49,553 bases of DNA from an uncultured Rhodospirillaceae bacterium (GTDB lineage: Bacteria > Pseudomonadota > Alphaproteobacteria > Dongiales > Dongiaceae). The stretch spans positions 1 to 49,553 of the forward strand of contig CADEFF010000006.1 in NCBI GenBank assembly GCA_902826565.1, read 5' to 3'. Numbering within the stretch: the first letter of the stretch is position 1; every line of letters begins with the position of its first letter. Under the pieces are notes generated by a model that ran no database searches, had not been told where the DNA came from, and worked only from the letters and a program-made list of their open reading frames with translations. The position numbers and the translations under genes were made by a program. This document shows, one piece after another, positions 26,281 through 34,534 of this stretch.

Positions 26281-26336
26281 TCCATCGCCGGGCCGATCGG
26301 AGCCCGAAAACTGGTGCGCGGACGGACGTTCGGTGG

Positions 26337-26411
<75 letters not shown>

Positions 26412-26564
26412 TCGACCACGAACAGTCGCTTCCGGCAGCTCGCAGAATATCAGGTCCGCCGGCCTCCCGGCGGGCGGGAGGGTGTGGCTATTAGCAGCGC
26501 CTCCGGCATCTTGGCAAGCCCGGAACCGGGAGAAGCCGGCGGTGCGGGCCGGAAATTCGCAACC

Positions 26565-26924
26565 TCAGACCGCGAGGATGGCATCCACCTCCGCGACGAG
26601 GTCGCGCAGGTGGAAAGGCTTGGAGAGCACCCGCGGCGCGCCGGGCAGGCCGTCGCGCTGGCGAAGCGCCACCGCGGCGAAACCGGTGATGAACAGCACC
26701 TTGAGGGCGGGGTCCTTGGCCGAGGCGCGCCGGGCGAGCTCGATGCCGTCGAGCCCCGGCATGACCACGTCGGCCAGCAGCAGGTCGAAGACATTGCTCT
26801 GCATGGCTTCGTCGGCGATCGAGCCGTCGCTCGCCGCCTCCACCATATGGCCGGCACGGCGCAGCGCGCGGGCCAGAAACTCCCGCAGCGACTCGTCGTC
26901 CTCGGCCAGCAGAATGCGCGCCAT
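26565..26924 (-). CDS. cpdR: Single-domain response regulator CpdR
   Basis: This 119-aa stand-alone receiver domain has no output domain. It begins MARILLAEDDESLREFLARAL, which matches CpdR closely. The phosphoacceptor is Asp52 (LLADVVMPGLDG), with acidic residues Asp9/Asp10 and Lys102 (SKPF). In Caulobacter, CpdR recruits substrates to ClpXP and controls timed proteolysis in the cell cycle, and phosphorylation through CckA-ChpT turns it off. The start at 26924 is set by GAGGAGGGG directly upstream. It is divergent from the N-formylglutamate amidohydrolase gene. Confidence 0.88.
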   Translation of the reverse strand: MARILLAEDDESLREFLARALRRAGHMVEAASDGSIADEAMQSNVFDLLLADVVMPGLDGIELARRASAKDPALKVLFITGFAAVALRQRDGLPGAPRVLSKPFHLRDLVAEVDAILAV

Positions 26925-27068
26925 GCGAAGCCCCTCCTCGAGCGTCCGGAACCATAATCTGCAAGCTTGAACCAAAGGTTAGCACAACTTAACGCCGCAA
27001 GGCAGCCTCGCCCGGACACGGAAATCGAACAATGACAGCACAGAATCAATCGGTTAAATCAGACGGCC

Positions 27069-27956
27069 ATGACCGAGCACAGCGCGCCCGTCCCGCCGAA
27101 CGATCGGCCCTTCGAATTGCTCGCGCCGGACGCGCAGAGAGTGCCGCTGGTCTTTGCCTCGCCGCATAGCGGGAACGTCTATCCGCCCGAGTTCGTCGCG
27201 GCCTCGCGCCTCGATCCGATGACCCTGCGGCGCTCCGAGGATTCCTACGTCGACGAGCTGTTCGGCGCCGCGCCGACACTGGGCGCGCCGCTGCTGCGCG
27301 CGCTCTTCCCGCGCGCCTTCGTCGATCCCAATCGCGAGGCGATGGAGCTCGATCCCGCCATGTTCGAGGACGCGCTGCCGCCAGGCGCGAAGGTGGCGAC
27401 GCCGCGCGTCGTCGCCGGGCTCGGCTCGATCGCGCGCGTCGTCGCGACCGGCGAGGAGATCTACGGACACAAGCTGCGCTTCGCCGAGGCGCGCGATCGG
27501 CTCGACCGTTTCTACCGCCCCTATCACGGCGCGCTCGAGGAGCTCGTCCACGCGACGCGGCGGCGCTTCGGCCATTGCCTGCTGATCGATTGCCATTCCA
27601 TGCCTTCCGTCGGCGGGCCGATGGAGCGCGATGCCGGCGATGCGCGCGTCGACGTGGTGCTGGGCGATTGCCATGGACGCTCCTGCGCGCCGCTCGTGAC
27701 GAGCCATGTCGAGGGCCTGCTGATGCGCCAGGGGCTGCGGGTCGCCCGCAATACGCCCTATGCCGGCGGCTATGTGACGCAGTTCTACGGCCGGCCGGCC
27801 GAAGGGCTGCATGCGCTGCAGATCGAGATCAACCGGGCGCTCTACATGGACGAGGCCAGCTATCGGCGCGGCCCCGGCTTCGAGCGCGTCCGCAAGGCGA
27901 TGACCGGGCTCATCGGCGGCCTGGCCGCGCTGGAGCGCACGGCCTTCGCCGCATGA
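27069..27956 (+). CDS. N-formylglutamate amidohydrolase-family protein
   Basis: This 295-aa metal-dependent hydrolase belongs to the N-formylglutamate amidohydrolase family (PF05013). Family landmarks are VFASPHSGNVYPPEF (a metal-binding His at about residue 33), the Asp/Asn-rich FVDPNREAMELDP, LLIDCHSMPS with another His, and LQIEINRALYMDE. The classic reaction, N-formyl-L-glutamate to glutamate plus formate, ends one histidine pathway, but no hut genes are near, so the substrate may differ. The next gene overlaps its stop codon by 4 bp (ATGA). It is divergent from cpdR. Confidence 0.88.
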   Translation: MTEHSAPVPPNDRPFELLAPDAQRVPLVFASPHSGNVYPPEFVAASRLDPMTLRRSEDSYVDELFGAAPTLGAPLLRALFPRAFVDPNREAMELDPAMFEDALPPGAKVATPRVVAGLGSIARVVATGEEIYGHKLRFAEARDRLDRFYRPYHGALEELVHATRRRFGHCLLIDCHSMPSVGGPMERDAGDARVDVVLGDCHGRSCAPLVTSHVEGLLMRQGLRVARNTPYAGGYVTQFYGRPAEGLHALQIEINRALYMDEASYRRGPGFERVRKAMTGLIGGLAALERTAFAA

Positions 27957-28507
27957 ACGACGCACCGCCGCCTTTCGCCGACATCGCGGTGCGGGATGCG
28001 ACGCCGGCCGACATGGCCGCGATTCGCGAAATCTATGCGCACCACGTCCTGCACAGCGTGGCCTCCTTCGAGGAAGTGCCGCCCGACGAAGCGGAGATGA
28101 ACCGCCGCCGGGAGGAGGTCGTCGCCAAGGGCTTCCCCTATCTCGTGGCGGAGCGTCAGGGCATCGTTCGCGGCTACGGCTATTGCAGCAGCTTCCGGCC
28201 GCGCTCGGCCTATCGCTACACCGTCGAGGATTCCGTCTATGTGGCGCCGGACGCGGTCGGCCAGGGGTTCGGCCGCGCGGTGATGCGCGAGGTGATCCGG
28301 CGCGCGACCGCGCTCGGCATGCGGCAGATGATCGCCGTGATCGGCGATTCCGCGAGCGGCGCCTCGATCAAGATGCATGAGAGCCTCGGCTTCCAGCGCG
28401 TGGCGGTGCTGCCCTCCGTCGGCTTCAAGCTCGGCCGGTGGGTGGACGGGGTGATCATGCAGCGCGCGCTCGGCGAGGGCGACGGCACCGATCCCACCCG
28501 GCCCTGA
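27953..28507 (+). CDS. GNAT N-acetyltransferase (phosphinothricin acetyltransferase-like)
   Basis: This 184-aa acetyltransferase has the GNAT fold. It begins IAVRDATPADMAAIREIYAH and contains FEEVPPDEAEMNRR, a hallmark of the Pat/YncA subgroup. The acetyl-CoA pyrophosphate loop is VAPDAVGQGFGRAV (with QGxGxA), followed by SASGASIKMHESLGFQRVAVL. Members acetylate phosphinothricin, methionine sulfone/sulfoximine or related glutamate analogues. Its ATG overlaps the preceding stop, so it is probably translated together with the formylglutamate amidohydrolase, which handles a related class of compound. Confidence 0.88.
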   Translation: MNDAPPPFADIAVRDATPADMAAIREIYAHHVLHSVASFEEVPPDEAEMNRRREEVVAKGFPYLVAERQGIVRGYGYCSSFRPRSAYRYTVEDSVYVAPDAVGQGFGRAVMREVIRRATALGMRQMIAVIGDSASGASIKMHESLGFQRVAVLPSVGFKLGRWVDGVIMQRALGEGDGTDPTRP

Positions 28508-28557
28508 GCCGGCCGCGACCCTTCCCCGCCGGCCACGGCCTTCTCCTCCCGACCGGC

Positions 28558-28667
28558 AAAAAAATGGCCGTGCCCGAAGGCACGGCCAAGTTTATGGGAG
28601 GAAACGCCCATGAGGCGTTCGAGCGGCAGCGAGGCCGTCAGGGGGACAAACCAGTCGCATACCGCAA
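28558..28667 (-). ncRNA. Probable small RNA with UUCG-loop terminator (suhB/alpha-r8-like)
   Basis: On the minus strand a promoter (TTGCAA, 16 bp, TAATAT) is followed by about 110 nt that end in a textbook intrinsic terminator: a 10-bp stem TGGCCGTGCC/GGCACGGCCA (28565-28588) with a TTCG loop, then seven T (28558-28564). Just before the terminator, ATGGG and CCCAT form a small hairpin around a loop with CGTTTCCT, creating an anti-Shine-Dalgarno-type TTTCCTCCC. This layout resembles the suhB/alpha-r8 (MmgR) sRNA family of alphaproteobacteria. The sRNA call rests on promoter plus terminator without a sensible reading frame; the family name is from memory. The exact 5' end is estimated. Confidence 0.6.
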
Positions 28668-28673
28668 TGCACA

Positions 28674-28701
28674 ATATTAGGGTCGACAAGGCCAATTGCA
28701 A
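28674..28701 (-). promoter_or_regulatory. Promoter of the probable small RNA
   Basis: On the minus strand, TTGCAA (28696-28701) and TAATAT (28674-28679) are spaced by 16 bp. The start of transcription is expected near 28667. The stretch is clearly more AT-rich than its surroundings. Confidence 0.5.
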
Positions 28702-28739
28702 TAGCGGTTCCTACAAAACATCCCGTTGATTTTGCTTAC

Positions 28740-28769
28740 TCTGCGGCGGTTTGCCGCAGAAAGTTTTTT
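28740..28769 (+). terminator. Intrinsic terminator upstream of the lytic transglycosylase gene
   Basis: TCTGCGGC (28740-28747) pairs with GCCGCAGA (28753-28760) around a 5-nt loop, and six T follow after AAG (28764-28769). On the plus strand this is a good Rho-independent terminator. It may end the transcript of the GNAT gene 230 bp upstream or act as an attenuator in the leader of the gene starting at 28897. Confidence 0.65.
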
Positions 28770-28896
28770 CTGCGTGCATCGCAAAAAAATCTTCATATGG
28801 GCGGCGCCCCGCGCCGCGGGCGGCGCGCGAACGGGTTATTCACCGTCTTGGCACGGGCCTTGCTCCCTTCCTCAGCGGAACAAGGAGCTTCGACCC

Positions 28897-29619
28897 ATGC
28901 AGATTACCCCCGGAACCCGCGGCTGGATCCGGCGCCTTGCCGGCGCGGCGGCGATCGCCGGCCTGACGCTGGGCAGCGTCCCGCCGGCGCAAGCCAGCGG
29001 AAATCCCGAGAGTCCCGCCCCCGCGGCGCCCCAAGGCGACTGGACGCTCTGCAGCGCCGAGATCGCCGAGGTCGAGGCGGAGCTCGGCATACCGAGCCTC
29101 CTCCTGCAGGCCATCTCGACGGTCGAATCCGGGCGCTGGGAGAAATCCAGCGCGGAAAAATTTGCCTGGCCCTGGACGGTCATGGCCGAGGGCCGCGGCC
29201 GTTATTTGCCGACCAAGGCAGCCGCCATCGCCGAGGTGGAGACGCTGCAGGCCGCCGGGGTCCGGAACATCGACGTGGGCTGCATGCAGGTGAACCTGAA
29301 GCATCACCCCGACGCCTTCGCCAGCCTCGAGGAGGCGTTCGACCCGGCGACCAACGTCGCCTATGCCGCCGCCTTCCTCCGCGCGCTCAAGAACGAGCAG
29401 CAATCCTGGGTCAAGGCGGTCGGCAGCTATCATTCGCGCACCCCCGCCTTCTACGTGAAATACCGGGCGAAGGTCTTCGCCGCCTGGCGCGACGAGCGCC
29501 GCGATCAACGGCAGCAGGAGCGCGCGCTCGCGGCCCAGGCGAAGCTCGGCCTCGTCGAGAGCCTCGGCTTCCGCCACGCCGGACCGGTGCCGCCCACCAT
29601 CACCGCCTGGGCGGAGTAA
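28897..29619 (+). CDS. Exported lytic transglycosylase (SLT-like)
   Basis: This 240-aa protein has a Sec signal peptide (residues 1 to about 33, ending PAQA-SG). The mature part has the lysozyme-like SLT fold: the probable catalytic Glu77 in LQAISTVESGRW and VGCMQVNLKHHPDAF (the GxMQVN motif) about 50 residues later, then NVAYAAAFLRALKNEQ. It would cleave peptidoglycan glycan strands in the periplasm. The C-terminal 40 residues are charged (RDERRDQRQQERALAAQAK). The start is set by AAGGAG upstream of 28897. It is convergent with the aminotransferase gene. Confidence 0.85.
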   Translation: MQITPGTRGWIRRLAGAAAIAGLTLGSVPPAQASGNPESPAPAAPQGDWTLCSAEIAEVEAELGIPSLLLQAISTVESGRWEKSSAEKFAWPWTVMAEGRGRYLPTKAAAIAEVETLQAAGVRNIDVGCMQVNLKHHPDAFASLEEAFDPATNVAYAAAFLRALKNEQQSWVKAVGSYHSRTPAFYVKYRAKVFAAWRDERRDQRQQERALAAQAKLGLVESLGFRHAGPVPPTITAWAE

Positions 29620-29631
29620 CTCCCATGCCTA

Positions 29632-30816
29632 TCAGCGCGCTGCCGCGATCGCCGAGATCGCCGCGGCGAAGCGTTCAATCTCGGCTTCGCTATTGTAGTA
29701 ATGCACGGACGCGCGCACGAGATCGGGCAAGCCTCGCCTGGTCGCATCGAGCAGCGTCGAGGACGGCGAAGATCCGGATGCATTGATCGCCTGGCCGCGC
29801 AGCCGCGCGACGATATCGCGCGAGCCGACGCCGCCGAGCGTGAAGCTCACGATCCCGCAACGGCGACGACCGAGATCGCGGATGATAACGCCGCCGATCC
29901 CGCCGAGCGCCTCCCGCAGGCTTGCGGCGAGGCTCGTCACGCGACCTTCGATCGCCTCCAGCGACCAGCCGAGGGCGTAGTCGATCGCGACGCCGAGCCC
30001 GAGCTGCCCGGCCAGGTAGCTTTCCCAGTTCTCGTAGCGCCGCGCGTCGGGCCGGAGCTCGTAGCGGTCGGGCGCCGCCCACCGTGCGCCCCGCAGATCG
30101 ATGAAGGGCGGCTCCACGCGATCCAGCATGGCGCGCCGCACATAGAGAAAGCCGGTGCCTCGCGGCCCGCGCAGATATTTGCGGCCCGTGGCCGAGAGGA
30201 AATCGCAACCGATCGCGGCGACGTCGATCGGCATCTGCCCGACCGACTGGCAGGCATCCAGCAGATAGGGGATGCCATGGTCGCGCGCGACGCGGCCGAT
30301 CGCCGCCACCGGATTGACGAGGCCGCCATTCGTCGGGACATGGGTGACCGCGATCAGCTTCGTTCGGCCATCGATCATGCGCGCGAGCGCTTCGACGTCG
30401 AGCGCGCCGTCGGCGTCGTCCGGCACGGCCGCGATCTCGATGCCGCGGCTGCGCTGGAGCTGCAGGAAAGCGATGTAGTTGCTGGCATATTCCGATGTCG
30501 CGGTGAGCACGCGGTCGCCGGGACCGAGCGCCAGCGAATGGAAGGCAAGCTGCCAGGCGACCGTGGCGTTCTCCACCAGCGCCACTTCCTCGCGCGCGCA
30601 ACTGAGCATCCGGGCGACGGAATCGTAGACCGCCTCGTGCCGGTCCCGCACCTCCTCCGCCGCCTCGTAGCCGCCGATCGCCGCTTCGCGGTCCAGATGC
30701 CGCTTCACCGCATCCAGAACGGAAAGCGGCATGAGCGCGGCGCCGGCATTGTTGAAATGCAGCAGCCTTTCGCAGGTGGGGGTATCGGCACGCGCGCGGG
30801 CAAGATCGATGGGCAT
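29632..30816 (-). CDS. Class V aminotransferase / cysteine desulfurase-like PLP enzyme
   Basis: This 394-aa PLP-dependent enzyme has the class V fold. LLHFNNAGAALMP opens the domain, and LLDACQSVGQMPIDV (Asp187, Gln190) contacts the cofactor. SATGRKYLRGPRGTGF carries the PLP lysine, Lys213. A catalytic-loop cysteine typical of desulfurases is not evident near Ser-rich residues 350-355 (INASGSSPSSTL). It may therefore be a transaminase, lyase or isopenicillin-epimerase-like enzyme instead of a true desulfurase. It is followed upstream by an EamA exporter on the same strand after 48 bp, so the two may form an operon. Confidence 0.87.
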   Translation of the reverse strand: MPIDLARARADTPTCERLLHFNNAGAALMPLSVLDAVKRHLDREAAIGGYEAAEEVRDRHEAVYDSVARMLSCAREEVALVENATVAWQLAFHSLALGPGDRVLTATSEYASNYIAFLQLQRSRGIEIAAVPDDADGALDVEALARMIDGRTKLIAVTHVPTNGGLVNPVAAIGRVARDHGIPYLLDACQSVGQMPIDVAAIGCDFLSATGRKYLRGPRGTGFLYVRRAMLDRVEPPFIDLRGARWAAPDRYELRPDARRYENWESYLAGQLGLGVAIDYALGWSLEAIEGRVTSLAASLREALGGIGGVIIRDLGRRRCGIVSFTLGGVGSRDIVARLRGQAINASGSSPSSTLLDATRRGLPDLVRASVHYYNSEAEIERFAAAISAIAAAR

Positions 30817-30864
30817 TGGCGTCGAGGCTAGGCCGGCGCCGCGCGCAAGCCAAGGCTTCGCGGA

Positions 30865-31815
30865 TCAGCCGGCCTCCGCCGCGACCGGCCTCGCCTTCGG
30901 CGACCAGATGGCGAGCATGCCGGCACCGGCGATCATGAACATGCCGAGAATCGTCATGCGGTCGGGCAGCACGTCGAAGAACAGGAAGCTCCAGAACGCG
31001 GCCCAGACGAGGTAGGTGTAGTCGAAGGTGCCGATGATCGCGGGCGGACCGGATTGATAGGCCTTGGCGACGCTGAAGCCCGTCGCGACGGCGATCACCG
31101 CGAGCACGGCGATATAGCCATATTCGCGAAGGCCGAGCGCGACCCAGGGGCCGAGCAGGAAGGACTGGTCGGCGGCGAGATCCGCCGGGGGCGCGGGCAA
31201 AAGCACGAGAAGCGCCGACGCGGAAACCCCGAAGACCAGAAAACCGAGATTGAGCCCGAGCGACAGGACGAGCGGGTTCTCCGCGACCAGCCGCGCCCGG
31301 GTGACGATGGCGGCAACCGCATAGAAGAACCCCGCGAGCACCGGCATGACGGTGAGGAAGGAGAAGGCGTCCGTGCCGGGCCGCAGCACGACGAGCACGC
31401 CGGCGAAGCCGATCAGCACCGCGAGCCATCGCCGCGGTCCGACCGGCTCCCGCACCAGCAGGGCGGAGAGCAGCACCATGAAGAGAGGGCCCGCGTAGTA
31501 CCCCGCGGCCAGCACCGGCAGGCTCAGATTGGGCAGGGCCACGTAGTAGGCGAGCCACATCATCATGAGGAAGAGACTGCGAAGCGCGACCCACCCGATC
31601 GCCTTCGGCCGCATTCCGCCGATCGCACCGCGCGCGAGCCACGCGACGACGAAGAGCAGCGGGAGCGCCATCGCCGCGCGAACGACATAGAGTTGCCAGG
31701 CCGAGAAGGAAGCATTGGCGTGCTTCACCAGCGCATCGCCGAAAGCGACCACGGCGCCCGTCAACACGATGGTGGCGACGCCGAGCAGCAGATTGTCGCG
31801 CGGCTGCGCTGTCAC
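30865..31815 (-). CDS. DMT-superfamily exporter (EamA)
   Basis: This 316-aa inner-membrane protein has ten hydrophobic segments in two EamA repeats. Landmarks are LLLGVATIVLTGAVVAFGDAL at the start, ASFSAWQLYVVRAAMALPL, LVREPVGPRRWLAVLIGFAG between the repeats, and PPAIIGTFDYTYLVWAAFWS near the end. Members export amino acids or other metabolites. It lies upstream of the class V aminotransferase gene on the same strand. The substrate is unknown. Confidence 0.9.
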   Translation of the reverse strand: MTAQPRDNLLLGVATIVLTGAVVAFGDALVKHANASFSAWQLYVVRAAMALPLLFVVAWLARGAIGGMRPKAIGWVALRSLFLMMMWLAYYVALPNLSLPVLAAGYYAGPLFMVLLSALLVREPVGPRRWLAVLIGFAGVLVVLRPGTDAFSFLTVMPVLAGFFYAVAAIVTRARLVAENPLVLSLGLNLGFLVFGVSASALLVLLPAPPADLAADQSFLLGPWVALGLREYGYIAVLAVIAVATGFSVAKAYQSGPPAIIGTFDYTYLVWAAFWSFLFFDVLPDRMTILGMFMIAGAGMLAIWSPKARPVAAEAG

Positions 31816-31880
31816 TCGATCCCGCCTGACGGTCGTGGTGCCATTGGACGAACGGTATGGAGAAATGCGGCCTGCGCGCC

Positions 31881-32333
31881 TCAGCTCTGCTGCAATTGGT
31901 TCTTGCGGCAGGTGACCGCGTCCACGAAGCCCTGGTTGATCGTGACGCCGTCGGCGACGCTGCTGAGATAGAGATCGATCCAGGCATCGTCCTTGCCGAG
32001 CCCGCGGTATTCCTCGCGGGTTTGCTGCTCATGCGCGAGGATGTCCTGGTATTCCTTCACATAGCCCTGGCCGGCGAGGATCGCGGGATCGATGCCGCCC
32101 GAATTGGCGATCATCTCCTCGACCGGGCGGTTGAAGGTCGCTTCCAGCTCGTCGGGGCCGATGAAGGTCGCGAGCTGATCGTAGGGCGTGACGAGGTGCG
32201 GTTTCACGAAGGCAAGGGTGTCGGGGCAGGCGACCGGCTGCTGGTCGGTCGGCGTCTCGGTCGTGCTGCAGCCCGCGAGCAAAGCGAGCGCGAGGAACGC
32301 GCCTGCCGGTCCGCCTTTCCGCCGTCTTGCCAT
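31881..32333 (-). CDS. Small lipoprotein, unknown function
   Basis: This 150-aa protein has a lipoprotein signal (GAFLALALLAGCSTTE) with the lipobox LAGC, so it should be lipidated and membrane-anchored. The mature part, with PYDQLATFIGPDELEATFNR, EEYRGLGKDDAWIDLYLSS and a second Cys in VDAVTCRKN, matches no family I recognise. In-frame starts at 32348 and 32363 exist. It sits directly downstream of dgcA on the same strand, 20 bp past its stop. Confidence 0.75.
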   Translation of the reverse strand: MARRRKGGPAGAFLALALLAGCSTTETPTDQQPVACPDTLAFVKPHLVTPYDQLATFIGPDELEATFNRPVEEMIANSGGIDPAILAGQGYVKEYQDILAHEQQTREEYRGLGKDDAWIDLYLSSVADGVTINQGFVDAVTCRKNQLQQS

Positions 32334-32353
32334 GCCATCCACCTGCATTGCCC

Positions 32354-33340
32354 TCAACCCCATAGCTCCCGTTCCGGCGCCTCGACGGCGCTGTCGTGAT
32401 AGCGCAGGCCCGGCGCGCGATCCTTCGCCAGCAGCAGCGGCCCGTCCAGGTCCACATAGCGCGCGAGCGGCGCCAGCACCATGGCCGGCGCCATGGCGAG
32501 CGAGGTCGAGACCATGCAGCCGACCATGATCTGGAATCCCTCGCTCTCCGCCTGCCGCGCCAGCGCCAGCGCCTCGGTGAGACCGCCGGCCTTGTCGAGC
32601 TTCACATTGACCGCGTCATATCGCCCGCGCAGCCGCTGCAGGCTCTCGCGCGTATGGCAGGATTCGTCGGCGCAGATCGGGATCGGTCGCGGCAGCCGCG
32701 CCAGCGCCTCGTCCTTGCCCGCCTCGAACGGCTGCTCGATGAGCTCGATGCCGAGCGCCTGCAACTGCGGCACGGCCGCGCCGTAGAAATCCGGCGTCCA
32801 GGCTTCGTTGGCATCGACGATGAGATGGGCGAGCGGCAGCACGTCGCGCACGGCTCGCACCCGCTCGATGTCGCCCTCGCCGCCGAGCTTCAGCTTGAAG
32901 AGCGACCGCCGGCCGGCGTTGCGGGCGGCTTCGGCCATCGCCTCGGGCGTGCCGAGACTGATCGTATAGGCGGTCACCACCGCGGTCGGCGACGGCAGGC
33001 GGGCGATGTCCCACACCCGGCGGCCGGTCTGCTTCGCCTCGAGGTCCCAGAGGGCGCAATCCACCGCGTTGCGCGCGGCGCCGGCCGGCAGCAGCCGCTC
33101 GAGCAGCGCGCGATCGGCACCGCCCTCGAGCGCGCCCTTGATGCCCTTGACGGTGGCGATCACCCCTTCGACGGTCTCGCCATAGTGCCGATAGGGCACG
33201 CATTCGCCGCGGCCGACATGGAAGCCCTCATAGATCTCGACGGTCACGACCTCGGCCTCGGTCTTGCTGCCGCGCGCGATGGTGAAGGTCCCGGCGATCG
33301 GCCAGGTTTCCGCATCGACGGCGATCTTGCGGCCGGCCAT
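32354..33340 (-). CDS. dgcA: DgcA-type enolase-superfamily epimerase/racemase
   Basis: This 328-aa enolase-superfamily enzyme is of the dipeptide-epimerase/muconate-lactonising subgroup. Catalytic residues are visible: KxK at Lys149/Lys151 (LFKLKLGG), metal ligands Asp176 (LIVDANEAW), Glu202 (ELIEQPFE) and Asp225 (ICADESCH), and the second base in VNVKLDKAGG. Such proteins are often annotated as L-Ala-D/L-Glu epimerase. Next to a DUF1611 gene, it matches DgcA of the DgcN-DgcA D-glutamate pathway, which converts N-acetyl-D-glutamate to N-acetyl-L-glutamate. The start overlaps the dgcN stop by one base (TGATG). Confidence 0.87.
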   Translation of the reverse strand: MAGRKIAVDAETWPIAGTFTIARGSKTEAEVVTVEIYEGFHVGRGECVPYRHYGETVEGVIATVKGIKGALEGGADRALLERLLPAGAARNAVDCALWDLEAKQTGRRVWDIARLPSPTAVVTAYTISLGTPEAMAEAARNAGRRSLFKLKLGGEGDIERVRAVRDVLPLAHLIVDANEAWTPDFYGAAVPQLQALGIELIEQPFEAGKDEALARLPRPIPICADESCHTRESLQRLRGRYDAVNVKLDKAGGLTEALALARQAESEGFQIMVGCMVSTSLAMAPAMVLAPLARYVDLDGPLLLAKDRAPGLRYHDSAVEAPERELWG

Positions 33341-34338
33341 CAGCGAAGCGCGTCGACGATCGGGCCGACGCCGGTGCGCACCGGATCGACCGCAGGCAGG
33401 CCGAACTTGAGGGCGGTCTGCTTGAGGTAGCGCTCCGCGGCGGCGGCATCGAGCGCGGCGGTATTGATGCTGATGCCGACGCAGCGCGCGGTCGGGTTGG
33501 TAAGCCGCGCCGCGGCGAGGTTGGTCTCGATGCAATGGGCGAGGTCCGGAAGCCGGTAATGCGGCAGGCCGCGCATATGGGTGCGGGTCGGCTCGTGGCA
33601 CATGACGAGCGCATCGGCCTGCGCGCCATGCAGCAGCCCGAGCGAGACGCCTGCATAGGAGGCGTGGAAGAGCGACCCCTGCCCCTCGATCACGTCCCAA
33701 TGATCGGGCGCGTTCTCCGGCGCCAGCCATTCGACGGCGCCGGAGATGAAATCCGACACGACCGCGTCGACCGAGACGCCGTCCCCGGCGATGAAGATCC
33801 CGGTCTGGCCGGTCGCCCGGAAATCCGCCTCGAGGCCGCGGCGCTTCATCTCCTTCTCGATGGCGAGTGCCGTATACATCTTGCCGATCGAGCAATCGGT
33901 CCCGACCGTGAGCAGCCGCTTGCCGGCGCGCCGGGCGCCGCTGCCGACCGCAAAATCGCGCGTCGGATGGCGCACGTCGGCGAGCTGGCGGCCATGCTTC
34001 GCCGCCATGTCGCGAAGCTCGGGAATGTCGGAGAGCCTCTTGTGGAGGCCGCTCGCGAGATCCATGCCGCGTTCGAGCGCCTCGACCAGCGGCGATACCC
34101 AGGCCCGGTCCATGACGCCGCCGCGGTTGGCGACGCCGACGATCACCGTCTCGGCGCCCGCGGCCGCGGCCTGCTCGATGGTCATGTCCTTGAGGCCGAG
34201 ATCGGCCTTGCAGCCGGACAGGCGCATCTGGCCGAGGCACCAGTCCGGCCGCCAATCGACGATGCCCTGCGCGGTCTTGGCGGCGAGCTGGTCGGGCGCC
34301 GCGCCCAGAAACATGAAGTAAGGACGCCGTAGGGCCAT
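33340..34338 (-). CDS. dgcN: DUF1611-family protein DgcN (D-glutamate N-acetyltransferase)
   Basis: This 332-aa DUF1611 protein contains a P-loop-like LLTVGTDCSIGKMYTALAI (about residues 143-161), GQTGIFIAGDGVSVDAVVSD, and VIEGQGSLFHASYAGVSLGL, which are family hallmarks. DgcN proteins of alphaproteobacteria are described as acetylating D-glutamate, with DgcA then epimerising the product so that it enters L-glutamate metabolism. The start at 34338 was chosen as the first Met aligned with the conserved domain start (RRPYFMFLG). It is coupled to dgcA by a one-base overlap and divergent from the gamma-glutamyltransferase gene. Confidence 0.85.
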   Translation of the reverse strand: MALRRPYFMFLGAAPDQLAAKTAQGIVDWRPDWCLGQMRLSGCKADLGLKDMTIEQAAAAGAETVIVGVANRGGVMDRAWVSPLVEALERGMDLASGLHKRLSDIPELRDMAAKHGRQLADVRHPTRDFAVGSGARRAGKRLLTVGTDCSIGKMYTALAIEKEMKRRGLEADFRATGQTGIFIAGDGVSVDAVVSDFISGAVEWLAPENAPDHWDVIEGQGSLFHASYAGVSLGLLHGAQADALVMCHEPTRTHMRGLPHYRLPDLAHCIETNLAAARLTNPTARCVGISINTAALDAAAAERYLKQTALKFGLPAVDPVRTGVGPIVDALR

Positions 34339-34470
34339 GAGGAAATGCACGCTCCGTGACAATCGCCGCCCGGGAGCGGCCGGCGCCATCCTAGCGAAGC
34401 GCCGCGCCACTGTCGGCAGGGAAAAGCGCGGGGAATCGTCGTACGTCGCCTTGCCGCTGTCGTGCCTGCC

Positions 34471-34498
34471 TTGCCGCTGTCGCGCCCGCGCCTATAGT
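34471..34498 (+). promoter_or_regulatory. Candidate promoter of the gamma-glutamyltransferase gene
   Basis: TTGCCG (34471-34476) and TATAGT (34493-34498) are spaced by 16 bp, 37 bp before the ATG at 34535. The -35 region lies in a 15-bp direct repeat (GCCTTGCCGCTGTCG at 34448 and 34468, period 20 bp), so an extra -35-like hexamer lies upstream. Confidence 0.45.
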
Positions 34499-34534
34499 CT
34501 GCGGCGTCCCCGCCCTCCGGTCGGCGCGAGCGCC

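Noticed and set aside
26978..26992. CtrA binding site upstream of cpdR (TTAA followed by a partial second half)
   Set aside because: The second half-site matches only two of four bases at the required 7-bp spacing, so it is not distinguishable from chance.
28564..28680. A 38-codon plus-strand frame (starting MAVPEGTAKF) and a 39-codon frame from 28610 behind GGGAGG
   Set aside because: Both lie exactly over the minus-strand promoter-terminator unit; the hairpin and T-run explain the sequence better, and the apparent Shine-Dalgarno is the reverse complement of the CCTCCC loop.
29690..32032. Long minus-strand frame of 780 codons across the aminotransferase and DMT exporter genes
   Set aside because: It is a GC-driven shadow: Arg/Ala/Pro-rich with no domain, while the two real genes in other frames have clear family motifs.
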